DNA of 64,000 nucleotides from positions 310,001-374,000 of the forward strand of contig SEMN01000310.1 in NCBI GenBank assembly GCA_005408345.1, written 5' to 3'. Positions 1-9,794 of the stretch are shown in pieces (positions within the stretch are counted from its first letter, which is position 1; each line of letters starts with the position of its first letter). The notes below the pieces were generated by a model. It was not told the origin of the DNA. It was given only the letters and a program-made list of their open reading frames with translations, and did not search any database. The position numbers and the translations under genes were made by a program. This DNA is from Macquaria australasica (lineage: Eukaryota > Chordata > Actinopteri > Centrarchiformes > Percichthyidae).

Positions 1-705
1 AGCTTCATATTAGTCACATTTTACTTCTGTTTCTAACATTCACATATTTAACATATATAGAAGAATAGGATGTAGTTTTAAACTTTTTCTTCCTCTGATT
101 CTGTTTTGACCGATAAGGAATTAGGATCTAATTAATTTGGCCCTCAGGTGCCGCTGAACATCATAGGCATTATAAAAGTATGGTGTGGGCGGTGATGGTC
201 TGGACTATAAGGGAGAACAGTTGTATTGAATTTCATTAGTTTGTACAGGTGTACCTAATAAAGTGGTCACAGAGTGTATATCTGCTTTGACTTGTGTACA
301 TATTCAAAGTTGTAATTACCAAAATGAAGAAATTTCATTTTGAAGTTTCATTTGTTTTTGTGCCGTGACAGAGCGCCCTACATTACAGTTTCCCAGGGTG
401 TGAATTTATGGCACTGACTGACACTTTATTTGATACTATTTGATTTGTTCAATATCAGTGTGTACACTAAAAATAATTAGTTCACTTCAATTCCAGTTGC
501 CACACAGGCAGTTACAGATTTTGTTATGTGTTGCTTAGCGATTGGAATCACAGAGTAATGTGAGTGCTAGCTCACAACGCTAGCTAGACGCCCCTCCTTT
601 TAATAGTGTGTGACTAACACAGCACATTATCTCTGTTATTCAGATCTGGTTCAGTCAGTAGTTTAAAACCATCCCAGGAGCTTCGTCTTATAGTTCAAGG
701 AGCAT
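1..705. other. No gene seen
   Basis: AT-rich sequence with no open frame of note and no recognisable domain; only the short repeat tail at 240-266 is identifiable. Confidence 0.6.
240..266 (+). repeat. Short repeat tail motif (GTACAGGTGTACCTAATAAAG)
   Basis: TACAGGTGTACCTAATAAAG is a familiar end sequence of vertebrate dispersed repeats and contains AATAAA. The body of the repeat is not recognisable upstream. Confidence 0.3.
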
Positions 706-708
706 TAA

Positions 709-1238
709 CACCCCTTTTCCACCAACATGGGACGGGTTCTGTTCCAGTTCCCACACCTAATTTTGAACCATTCTGAGCATTTCGACCAAAAACCTGAAAG
801 GTTGGTTCCCAGCTGGAACCAAAAAAAATAGGTTTTCCTTGACCTGAAGTGCAAACCCTGACGACATCAGTGGGCGTGTCATATTCTACAGGTTGGAAAG
901 AGAGGATGGAGAAGGCAACAATGGTCTATGGTCTACTATGGTAAAAGTCTTCTACGTCTTCTTATCATTAATAGTTGGTCCATGCTTGTTTCTTGGATAA
1001 AAACAAATAACTGTAATAACAGAACAAAAGCTTGCAAGTAATCAATGTGATCTGCCATCTGCAAACAGCTACTACTGTTTACTTCCATTCTGCATTGTAC
1101 AACACCCTCCATTGATGACGAATCCTTGATTCCAATGTGGTTCTGCTCAAAACTGGTGGAAACACGGGCTGGTTCGCTATAACACCAAGGTTCCAAGAAT
1201 CGGTTCAAGAACCAGAACAAATTTGGTGGAAGCGTGGC
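709..1238. mobile_element. Harbinger-like non-autonomous DNA element
   Basis: The ends are imperfect inverted repeats: CACCCCTTTTCCACCAA at the left, and at the right the complement of GCCACGCTTCCACCAA. The trinucleotide TAA flanks both sides (706-708 and 1239-1241), as expected for PIF/Harbinger elements. Further inward both sides keep related GGTTCTG/CCAGTTC segments. No transposase domain is recognisable in the 94-codon open frame inside. The class call rests on the TAA duplication and end shape only. Confidence 0.5.
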
Positions 1239-1241
1239 TAA

Positions 1242-2374
1242 CTAGCTTCCATGCACGCTAGTTAGCCTAACTTGCTAGCTGTAAAACAGCGCGATGGGTC
1301 CTCCTAAATGTTGAATGCAGTGAAGGGATAGACATAGTAAATCAGTACGGTTGTTAAGTGACACTAGCAATGGTGTCTCTCATATCAATCAGCTGCTGTC
1401 ATGAAAAAATGCCCACCCAGATGATTGAAGCTTAGACGTTGTTTCTATAAATATGTTCAAAATTCGTTTTATCTACTTTTTGAAAAATGTTGAAATATGT
1501 GCACATTATTTTTCCTCAAACAAAAGTGAGGAAATTTCACATTTTAGTTTGACTTTAAAAGTTGGTGGAAGCCAACTTTTAGAGGTTGCAGACTAAATTA
1601 AACCAAAGACCTCTCAACAGCTGGCATTGGTAGGGGAGCCTGATTGACTGACACTCTTCTTCAGCCAGTACTCTTGAGCAAGGTATTTAACCCCTACCTG
1701 TTCTGCCAGCTGCCTTTTGACCAACAGGGGAAGACTGTGGTCGTACGATGAAGCTCTTAGAGCAAACATATGGAACTCATTCGACTTCCTCTGGATGAGT
1801 AGCGGATTAAAATAGAATACTTTTAAAGACTTATGTCAGACTAAAAGCTGGAAAACCCTATTCTGCAAATCAAAAGGTGAGTAAATTGAGTTTAGATGGG
1901 TTTATCCTCCTCTATATCCCTGCTGCAAAGTGAATTTCAGTCTAACTCCCCTGACACTGAGGCTTTGCTTAACAGGAGGAGTTGAGACAGAAAGCCCAAG
2001 GCACTGAAAATGAAGGACTGTTAAATAATTTTTGTCAGAAGGGGCGTCAGACTTGGATTCAAGCAGACAAGGCTTCAGCAAAACACAGGGGATGGTCCTG
2101 TGGGGAAAAGTGTGTGTCATGCTCAACACCTTCAAAACCCATTCTGATCAAGCTTTTACTGGATGGGCAGACTCCAAACAGGCCCAAATCCTGAAAGGAA
2201 ACACACATGCACTTACAGTATTTTATGTTTGAAGCCATTGTTCTGGGAGATTTCTGTGACTAGCATTTAAAATACTTGACTTCAAACGAGGTCAGCAAGT
2301 TTCAGTGGCTTCTTCCTAAACGCTATAAGCATATGAGCGTAAAAAAAACCCTCAAAAATAAAAAATAAAAAATC
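1242..2374. other. No gene seen
   Basis: Words near 1650-1760 (TTGAGCAAGGTATTTAACC, CAGCTGCCTTTTGACC) resemble a dispersed repeat also echoed near 47695-47730. Open frames at 1902-2232 overlap one another on both strands and have no domain. Confidence 0.55.
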
Positions 2375-2945
2375 CTTTCTCAGGCTTACCTAGCAAAAGT
2401 AGTAAATTCCCAAGTCTTGTCGCATCTAGATTACTGCAACCAAAGCCACCAACTGGTACAAATTGCAGGTGCATGGCATTAAACAGTATCCAGGATGTAT
2501 GGACATATTACTCTTATTTTAGCTGCCCTCCATTGGCTCCCAATTACTTTTAGAATTGATTTTAAAATGTTATTGTTAACTTATAAAGTGACCTATTGAC
2601 CCAATATGTACCTGTTTGTAACTCAAGGTCCTCAGTACCTTCATCAAAACTTCCATGGCATTGGAATAGCCCCCTTGAGCATTTCAGGTTAGCTAGCTGT
2701 GTCTGCTTTAAAATATCTTCTGAAAACTTAATATAAAAAAGCTTTTTACCAGGCAATCTTTTTTTATGTGCTTTAGTGTATTTTTATTTCCCTCAATTTA
2801 TGTATTCTTACTGTGTGATTTAATTGGTGCTTGTGTTATCTGATGTTTTACTTGGGTGTTGTTTATTGTATTATTTATACATTTATTGCTTTAACTTGTC
2901 CAGAACCTAGTAACATTGTTAAGAAAAGTGCTAAATGAATAATGC
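2375..2945 (+). mobile_element. L2-like LINE 3' end relic
   Basis: In one plus-strand frame, 2426-2440 reads LDYCN. After a stop, 2507 onward in the same frame reads LHWLPITFRIDFKMLLLTY, the conserved C-terminal stretch of L2/CR1-type reverse transcriptases. Further on are the remains of the usual C terminus (near 2690-2760) and a 3' tail with AAAAGTGCTAAATGAATAA at about 2922-2940. Stops and gaps make it a decayed, 5'-truncated copy. Confidence 0.75.
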
Positions 2946-4002
2946 AGAGCCTCTATGGGTCACAGCGAAAACATTTTTGAAGTTCCCTCACAATATGTTT
3001 CGCGTTACCTCGCATTAAGTTTTGCGTTCCCCCTGATAACAGGAACAGCTAGAGATAGATACAGAAATAAGACATTTTCATACAATTCCCATCCTCCTCA
3101 CATGCAAATGAATTACTTTAGATGGAGAAGATATTTCTTGGTTCTTCTTCATCTTGCAAAGCTATGTCTTCTTCCTCGAATAGACAGCTGGTCACCATCA
3201 CAGTCTCACAGATCACAGATCACAACCTCATAAAATGATCATTAAATTGGTCTATATGTCATGGGACCAATGTGCCGTGGGACTGTAGCTTCCATGCTTT
3301 CTGGCCAAGCTAAAGAAGAAGACATCGGAGACGTATAATGCAATTTGATGGTGAAAAAGACACATTAAGTATTTTTGAGGAGATGAGTTTTCAGTGTGAT
3401 TTTTAAAAGCAGAATTTGGTATTTTGTGGATAAAATTTTGACTCTGGTTATACCCCCCAAAATACTGTATATATCCAGTGTTTTTTTGCAGGGCTGTATT
3501 ATTAACAAGGCCAAAACATCTTTATTTTAGACCATCATGAGAAACTTAAATTCTCCGTGGGTGAGTAAGATGGGTTAGCAGCTACTTCTCGCAGACTGAA
3601 ACAGGTTTTGTTGTTGGCTTTACTTATTAGCATCCCTGAAGCTGTTCACTTAAATTCTCCCAAACCACACCACACTGGAAGGATTTTTCCGGTCAGCTAG
3701 AAATCCTCAAATAAGGGTTTTGCTTTCTTGGTCAAATAGAGGAAAGAACTTCCATCATATCAGTGATGGCTGGAAGTTGATGGGAATGTCCAATATCCAG
3801 TTCAGTCATTGTCCTGATACGAATCTGTTTGCAGTCTGGTTTTTAAGTTAAGATGGAAGGAGTGTCTGTGAAGTCTCAGCTGGGCTTCAAGGAGTCCATC
3901 CATAGGCCTGGGAAGGTCTTTTATACCTGTAGGGAGCCAGGGAGAAGGAGAGTCAAGGTCTGATTAATACTGGAGCTCTGATTTCTCCTGGATCTAGTTC
4001 TA
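2946..4002. other. No gene seen
   Basis: The longest open frame (2955-3233, 92 codons) shows no family resemblance, and no splice-flanked exon stands out. Confidence 0.55.
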
Positions 4003-4027
4003 TGTGTGTGTGTGTGTGTGTGTGTGT
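4003..4027. repeat. (GT)n microsatellite
   Basis: Uninterrupted GT run, about 12 units. Confidence 0.97.
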
Positions 4028-4130
4028 TTAAAACCTCCAAACAGTTCTACTGGGTGAAATGGTAAAAAAACATAACACACAGACAAGGCCAGACACATCA
4101 CCAGAGCCAGAAATCATGTTAAAGTTGCAT

Positions 4131-4131
<1 letters not shown>

Positions 4132-4183
<52 letters not shown>
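4132..4183. repeat. (CA)n microsatellite, 26 units
   Basis: Uninterrupted CA run on the plus strand. It lies about 100 bp from the GT run at 4003, so the two complementary tracts could pair as a hairpin in single-stranded DNA. Confidence 0.97.
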
Positions 4184-4185
<2 letters not shown>

Positions 4186-4401
4186 AAATCTAATTTTTAG
4201 CTCTTTGTGGACTAGCTGCAGTCATCACTCATGGCTGTCATTATAAAGCAGTAAAACAGTAAACCAAAAAAGACTGTAACATCTATATTTTACCTATATT
4301 TCGGCTTGGCCTCTTAAGGGCTTTTTTCACCTTTTCCACTATTTGTTCATTTTTTATTTTATTTCAGTTTTTAATGAAATATATGAGATACTATCAGAAT
4401 T

Positions 4402-4685
4402 GGAGTTTGCATGTTGTCCCCGTGTCCGCGTGGGTTCTCTCCGGGCACTCCGGCTTCCTCCCACCATCCAAAGACATGCAAGTTAGGTTAATTGGTGATT
4501 CTAAATTGTCCGTAGGTGTGACTGTGAGTGTGAATGTTTGTCTGTCTCTATGTGTCAGCCCTGTGATTGACTGGCTACCAGTCCTGGGTGTACCCCGCCT
4601 CTCGCCCAATGTCAGCTGGGATTGGCTCCAGCCCCCCGTGACCCTCTAAGAGGATAAGCGGTATAGAAAATGGAATGGAATGGAA
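4402..4685 (+). mobile_element. Short non-LTR insertion with perfect 12-bp target duplication
   Basis: The body starts GGAGTTTGCATGTTG and ends with GGATAAGCGGTATAGAAAATGG and a TGGAA tail. It is bounded by ACTATCAGAATT at 4390-4401 and 4686-4697. The sequence (CTCTCCGGGCACTCCGGCTT and so on) belongs to a repeat very common in fish genomes. The flanking duplication and 3' tail mark it as a product of target-primed reverse transcription. It may be a SINE-like unit or a 5'-truncated LINE end; no coding homology is visible. Confidence 0.85.
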
Positions 4686-4894
4686 ACTATCAGAATTTAT
4701 AGTATGCTGTAATAGGAGATCAGAAATAATTTACAGAATGCAAGTGTGTGTATGTGTATGTATAATATGTATACAGGTGGCCATGTGTAGGGAAATTAAG
4801 TATATGAGTCCAGACATTTTCTATACATATGGACTCCTCCTTCTGCTAATGGCCTTTTGCTTTTCTGCATCTGTATGTCAGTCACAATGCTACT

Positions 4895-4985
4895 TTCTCA
4901 GTCAGGTCTCCCTGGAAAAACTGCTTTAATCTCAACAGGTTTACTCAATTGTTATACAAGGTTAAATAAAGTCAATACAAGTTAA
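4895..4985 (+). repeat. Probable LINE-type 3' tail relic
   Basis: CAGGTCTCCCTGGAAAAAC, a TTTAATCTCAACAGG segment and AAGGTTAAATAAAGTC follow the order of a common fish retroelement tail. No coding part is visible. Confidence 0.35.
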
Positions 4986-5254
4986 ATATGAGGTCAAGTA
5001 AAATGATAAATACTGTGCCACACTATGTTTGTTGGGGTTTGTCCCAGTTTCGATGCAGTTTGCCTCTTTTATATCTGGTACACGTACTGAATAATAAAAA
5101 CAAACCTGTTTTAAAGGGAGTGCACTGCTCACTGCAGTAGCTGTTAATCATTTTTGGGATGTAACATCAGTTTTGTTAGCTAACATAGCATTGCAGATAA
5201 TGTGATTTAATTAAACTTTATGAAGTCATTACCGATCTGCGTCATGAAATCATA

Positions 5255-5575
5255 ATTTGGCTGGTACGATGCTTAATAGTACTGATGTTACGGCCACTGT
5301 TACTAGTGCTAGTGGTCCTCGTACTGCTCCTGTACTGCTGTTACTACTGCTTCCAACACTAGAACTAGCTTTTACTACTGAGACAACTACACTAGCTGTT
5401 ACAGGTAGTACGTCTGCTGCACTGCTACTACTGGTAATACTGCTACCTCTTTAACAGCTGCTGATACTGCATCATTACTGCTGCTATTGTCACTACGACA
5501 CTTCTGCAACTTACTCTACTGCCATGATTACTACTACTATCACTACTACTATTATTAGTACTACTTCAAGGAGTA
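5255..5575. repeat. Degenerate ACT/GCT trinucleotide array
   Basis: About 320 bp dominated by ACT, GCT, GTT and CTA triplets, purest at 5525-5570. It produces a 65-codon Thr/Leu-rich open frame (5257-5454) that I take as an artefact of the repeat. Confidence 0.75.
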
Positions 5576-5576
5576 G

Positions 5577-6000
5577 TCTGTCTGTTGGTACAGTAAATAT
5601 GAAGCTACCAGCTAGCAGCCGTTTAGCTTAGCTTAGCATAAAGACTGGAAATGGGGAAACAGCTAGCCTGGCTCTGTCCAAAGGTAACAGAATCCACCTA
5701 CCAGCACCTCTAATACCCACTAATTAACATGTTATATCTTGTTGTTAAATCTGTACAAAAACGTAAATGTAAAAACGTATGCGTTATGCGCCTGCCAATT
5801 TGTTTGGCTGGGTGCAGTAACTTCCTGGGGTCCTGGCTGCCTCATTTTGACGACAAGACTCCAGGAAGTTACTGCGCCTGGCCAAGAAATAGTTGCAGCC
5901 CCATAACCCTCTGAAATAAGAGTGGTACTCATTTTCTCATCAAACTGTCGGCATGAAAGAAAAAAGCCTATTTTCAAAAATGTTGAACTATTCACTTAAG
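5577..6000 (-). repeat. Long-inverted-repeat MITE copy (percomorph type), rearranged
   Basis: Contains AAATATGAAGCTACCAGC, GCTTAGCTTAGCATAAAGAC, CAGCTAGCCTGGCTCTGTCC and, at the right end, GAACTATTCACTTAAG, which on the minus strand reads CTTAAGTGAATAGTTC, the usual terminus of this family. The middle holds AACTTCCTGGGGTCCTG and CCAGGAAGTTACTGCGCC as opposing arms, as expected for a fold-back element. The left terminus is missing. The family also occurs at 14225-14600. Confidence 0.7.
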
Positions 6001-8040
6001 AAATAATGTGATTAGCAAGCAGAGTTGCAGCTAGAATAAATTTAGCAAAAGAACAAAAAAGTAGGAATAAGTAGCTGTTGTTTTCTTGTGTTTCCTAATT
6101 GTATGTATCAGGGAAATGGGGAAGAGGAAGTGACATCCATTGTGTCCAAGTGTGGTGTTAAGGCACATTATACTTAAAACAAAGTGCTTATCACCTTTCC
6201 AACGTCAGAACTGTGCGTCTGTTTTTTTTGTAACTTTTCCAAATAATCTGACACTTCCCACAGCGATTGACCAGGTGTGAACACAGGCAGAGTTTAAACT
6301 TCTCTTTCAAGTGCTCTTTTTTCCCCTCTTTTTCCTCTTTTCTTTCTTTTTACCTCCATCACTTTTTGTGTGTATACCCAAGTGCAACGCCATGAATTCC
6401 TTTTAGAAAAGATTGTCTGAACGTTTACGGCATTATATGCATTTGTCTGATTTATTGCACCTTGCTCCTCTATGATGGTCTTTACATGTATGTGTTCAGT
6501 GGACACTTAGTGCAAACCTGTTTGCTTGAAGCATATTGAGCCCTTTTTTTTGCACAATGGACAGAAACCCAAACAGTCAAATCAGTGCAGTTTTAAAAAT
6601 GGCTGAACAAAATAGTTAGAGGCATTTAAACAAACCTCTATGCACTGGTTTAAAATAATCTGTGAAACTGAAGTGATAAAATGAAGCGCTGACAATTTAC
6701 TGCAAGTTCTGTAAAAATTTAGATGAGTTGCCCCTGAGACATGGTGAGGGACAGACAGATAAACCAATACAATGATAAGATGATCAGTGTACAGATCATT
6801 GCAAGAGACCCTTCTATTAAAGTCCTCTGTCCCTCTTTGCCTCCTCCTGTCAGTGTTATGGGAGGAGAAAACCAACCAATCGCAGCTTTAAATGAAGAAA
6901 CTGATGTTTCAGTCATGCGGCAAAAAAGATGATCGTCAGCCTCCTCTCCAGCTTCAAAACATGCAAAACATGATACTAATGTTTCTTTGCTGCAGATGAT
7001 GCCGTGTTTCTGCCTCATAGAGTTCATCTAACTGGTTTCATACATGTCTTTACCACATCATTAACGAGTCAACGAGGCGAAAAACTGCAGTAGCCTCAGA
7101 CAGACTGAGACATGCAGCACAGCACTGAAGAAAAAAAGTAAGTGAAATATTCTACTTTTTTTCCCTCCCCTGGCTCTTATTTCTCCTAGAATAAGGGTCT
7201 GACTTTCTCCTCGGATTCTATTTTCAAGGCTTTTGTGACTGTGACCCCTCCGACATCTCTGTAATGCTTTGAAAGCATCAAGGGCTTCTGTTTGTTTTTA
7301 CTCCCCAATTTTTTTCAATCACCTTTTGCCACTACCACAATCATTCTTTGTATTGGAGAAGATGTCCTACCAGTGCTCGTACCTGACACCACAATTTCAC
7401 TTGGGCAAATTGTTGAAAACCATAAAGTCTTCATTGTGGGTGAAAGGGTACTTTTCTATAGCTTTAAAATCTCCATTCCACATCATACAAATAAAAGCAT
7501 TATCTCATCATCATCTTTGGTATCCACATTAGTTTATTTAGTTTAATTTCCGATGTAAAAGGACAAGCCATTTACAGCATATTCAGAATATCAAGACATC
7601 AGTGTAGCAGCCCAATGGATCTAATATACAGCAGCATCCCAATGACACTGTGTTTAATTACTCATGTTTAAGTAATTGGCATGTTTTAAAAACTCTCTTG
7701 TTACAGAGACGTGCTAACTATGGACTAACCACTACGCCGCATGTTATCCAAGTCAATGTTTCACCTCTAACACAAGAAAAGATAATAGCTGTACTTCACA
7801 GCTCTTCACATTAGCAGCCACATGTGCCAGCAACTGATGTGTTCAAGCCTAAAATTAATTATGCAGAAACAGTGTAACATCGTGTAAGTAAATATCTTTG
7901 TAAATATATGGAAAAGTCTTTCCTACAGTACAGCTTCAATTTGGCTCATTTACAGTACAAATGAGTGTTTAATTCATTACATTTTCTGTGCTGAAGGAAT
8001 GATAATTAAACATGAAATTAAATGGGATATTTCTGTTGTT
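6001..8040. other. No gene seen
   Basis: Overlapping open frames of 60-102 codons on both strands at 6582-7027 have no domain. The sequence there is moderately balanced in composition and might hold a conserved non-coding element, but nothing proves it. Confidence 0.5.
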
Positions 8041-8224
8041 TTTTTAAAGTACTTTTTGGGGGCATTTTGTGCCATTATTTCAGAGCAGACAGGAGAAAGA
8101 TGACAGGAAATTAGGGGAGAGAGGGATGGGGAATGACACGTAGCAAACGTCTTCTGCGGGAGTCAAACCTGGGATGTTGCGTTTCATGGTCGGCGCCATA
8201 AACCTTCAGCCACTGAGGTGCCCC
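8041..8224 (-). mobile_element. tRNA-derived SINE
   Basis: Read on the minus strand it starts GGGGCACCTCAGTGGCTGAA, where TGGCTGAAGGTT fits a pol III A box. GGTTTGACTCC fits a B box (consensus GGTTCGANTCC) at tRNA-like spacing. An unrelated body follows, ending in AAAAAGTACTTTAAAAAAAC. It does not fold as an intact tRNA, so it is a SINE head rather than a tRNA gene. Possible short duplications (ATTTCTGTT, ATTTTTGTC) flank it. Confidence 0.7.
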
Positions 8225-9186
8225 ATTTTTGTCTTAATAAGGCAGCACAAAATGTGCTTAATGCAGCAGATGTTTTATTCACAGTTCATAGCCTGTAAAC
8301 TGTAACTGTAAAAGGACCAGTTTAAAAACACCGTAACCCTAGTTTCCTGCAGAAAATTGTTTTTTGTTTTTTTATGTTTCTCCTTAAAAGGTTTATTTTT
8401 GAGGTGGATACTGTATGTTCAGAGTTTTACGGTACAAATCACATTGCTTTTAATAAACTATTGTTCAGCTAGTCAAACCAGAAAGGCTACACTTCTTCCT
8501 GTGTGCATCACACACTGATTAATGGGTATACTGTCCCCACACATTCTGAGGTCACGACGGAATTAGGTGCCTTTCAGTGATGGATGCACTGACAACAGGG
8601 AAAGGGAAAAATTTTAATTTTACTATGCTTATAGTGAATGGCACCCTGTGTCAGTTGGCTCTAAAATAATACTAAAACTGAATCTCATTGTTGCCTATTA
8701 ATTAAAATATTAGATGCTGGTTCAACAATGCAGTGGTTTGATCAGTTTTAACTTGAGTCCGTATAAAAATGGATGTGAAGTGTATCATTCTTGTGATGCT
8801 TTCTCTTTTACTTATCTGTTATTATATGATTTGATTTTGGCTGAATTCATTGCAGACAATCATGGGACCCAACAGAAGAGGTTCTTATGTGCTTATTGCA
8901 TGTTTTCAGTCTGGTCTTTCATAAATGCTCCTGTTGACAGTGATTAACAGTGGAAGTACCAAATAAGGAATAGGCAACAAATGCGTATATAAAAAATATG
9001 TAGACTGTCTAACATTTAGGTCTACCATTTGAGAATGCATTCACTTTGAACGCATGACTTATAGGAATACTGATTACATTTAGGACGAGGTATTCTTTGT
9101 ATGTATATATTTGTTTTACATTAATAGTGACTGAAAAACTGACATAAAGGACTCAAATGACTGAAATGAACTTCAGATATCTAGAA
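8225..9186. other. No gene seen
   Basis: AT-rich, with only a 77-codon featureless open frame (8714-8947). Confidence 0.55.
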
Positions 9187-9440
9187 GGAGCTCGGAATAG
9201 AACTTCTACTCTTGTGAAAGGAGCCAGTTGAGGTAATTCGGGGATCTGATCAGGATGCCTCCCAGACGTCTCCTGGTGGAGATATTCTGGGTATGTCCAA
9301 CTGGGAGATGGCCCTGGGGTAGACGCAGAACACGCTGGAGGAATTACATATCCTATCAAGCTTGAAAATACCTCATCCACATCAGGAAGAGCTGGAGAAC
9401 GTGGATGGGAGGACATTTTGGCTCCTTCGACTCCTGCCAG
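9187..9440 (+). mobile_element. LINE 3' fragment, same family as the 60.5 kb copy
   Basis: The plus strand follows the 3' coding region of the 60.5 kb LINE: GAGCTCGGAATAGAACTTC, then AAAGGAGCCAGTTGAGGT, TCTGATCAGGATGCCTCCC and GAGCTGGAGAACGTGGATGG. It is more diverged, has frame breaks and lacks a clear tail. A 148-codon open frame on the opposite strand over 9153-9599 is the antisense of this relic and is not a gene. Confidence 0.75.
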
Positions 9441-9659
9441 TGCTGCCGGCAACACTGTGCTGTATAGTTCTGTAGAAACTGAAGCAGAACAGTTGCGATA
9501 TAATGGGCCTAAAATGAAGCCTACTTTTACAACTGCTTGGCTTATTTCGAATTTCAAATCCTGCCTGATTTCATGGATGATCATGTGCTGTAAAGCCACG
9601 TCTCCTGAAAGCCAAATAAGCTGTGTCCAGTCAATTGTAGAAAGGTTTTATGTTCAAGT

Positions 9660-9794
9660 CAGGGTTCGTACAAAGTCTTGAAAGTTTGGAAAATGCTTAA
9701 TTTTAACCGTTACGTTTTCAAGGTTAGGAATATGTTTGAATTTGATATACTCTCGTGCTTGAATTGTACTCTACTAAAAGCTGTACGAACCCTG
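9660..9794. mobile_element. Small hAT-like inverted-repeat element (135 bp)
   Basis: The termini CAGGGTTCGTAC and GTACGAACCCTG are perfect 12-bp inverted repeats. The inside is filled with CTTGAAAGTTTGG-type sequence of a repeat common in fish. I could not find a clean 8-bp target duplication, so the class is inferred from the termini only. Confidence 0.6.

Noticed and set aside
8150..8224. tRNA gene on the minus strand
   Set aside because: A and B boxes are present but the cloverleaf arms do not pair; it is a SINE head.
9153..9599. 148-codon open frame, minus strand
   Set aside because: It is antisense to a LINE 3' fragment recognised on the plus strand.
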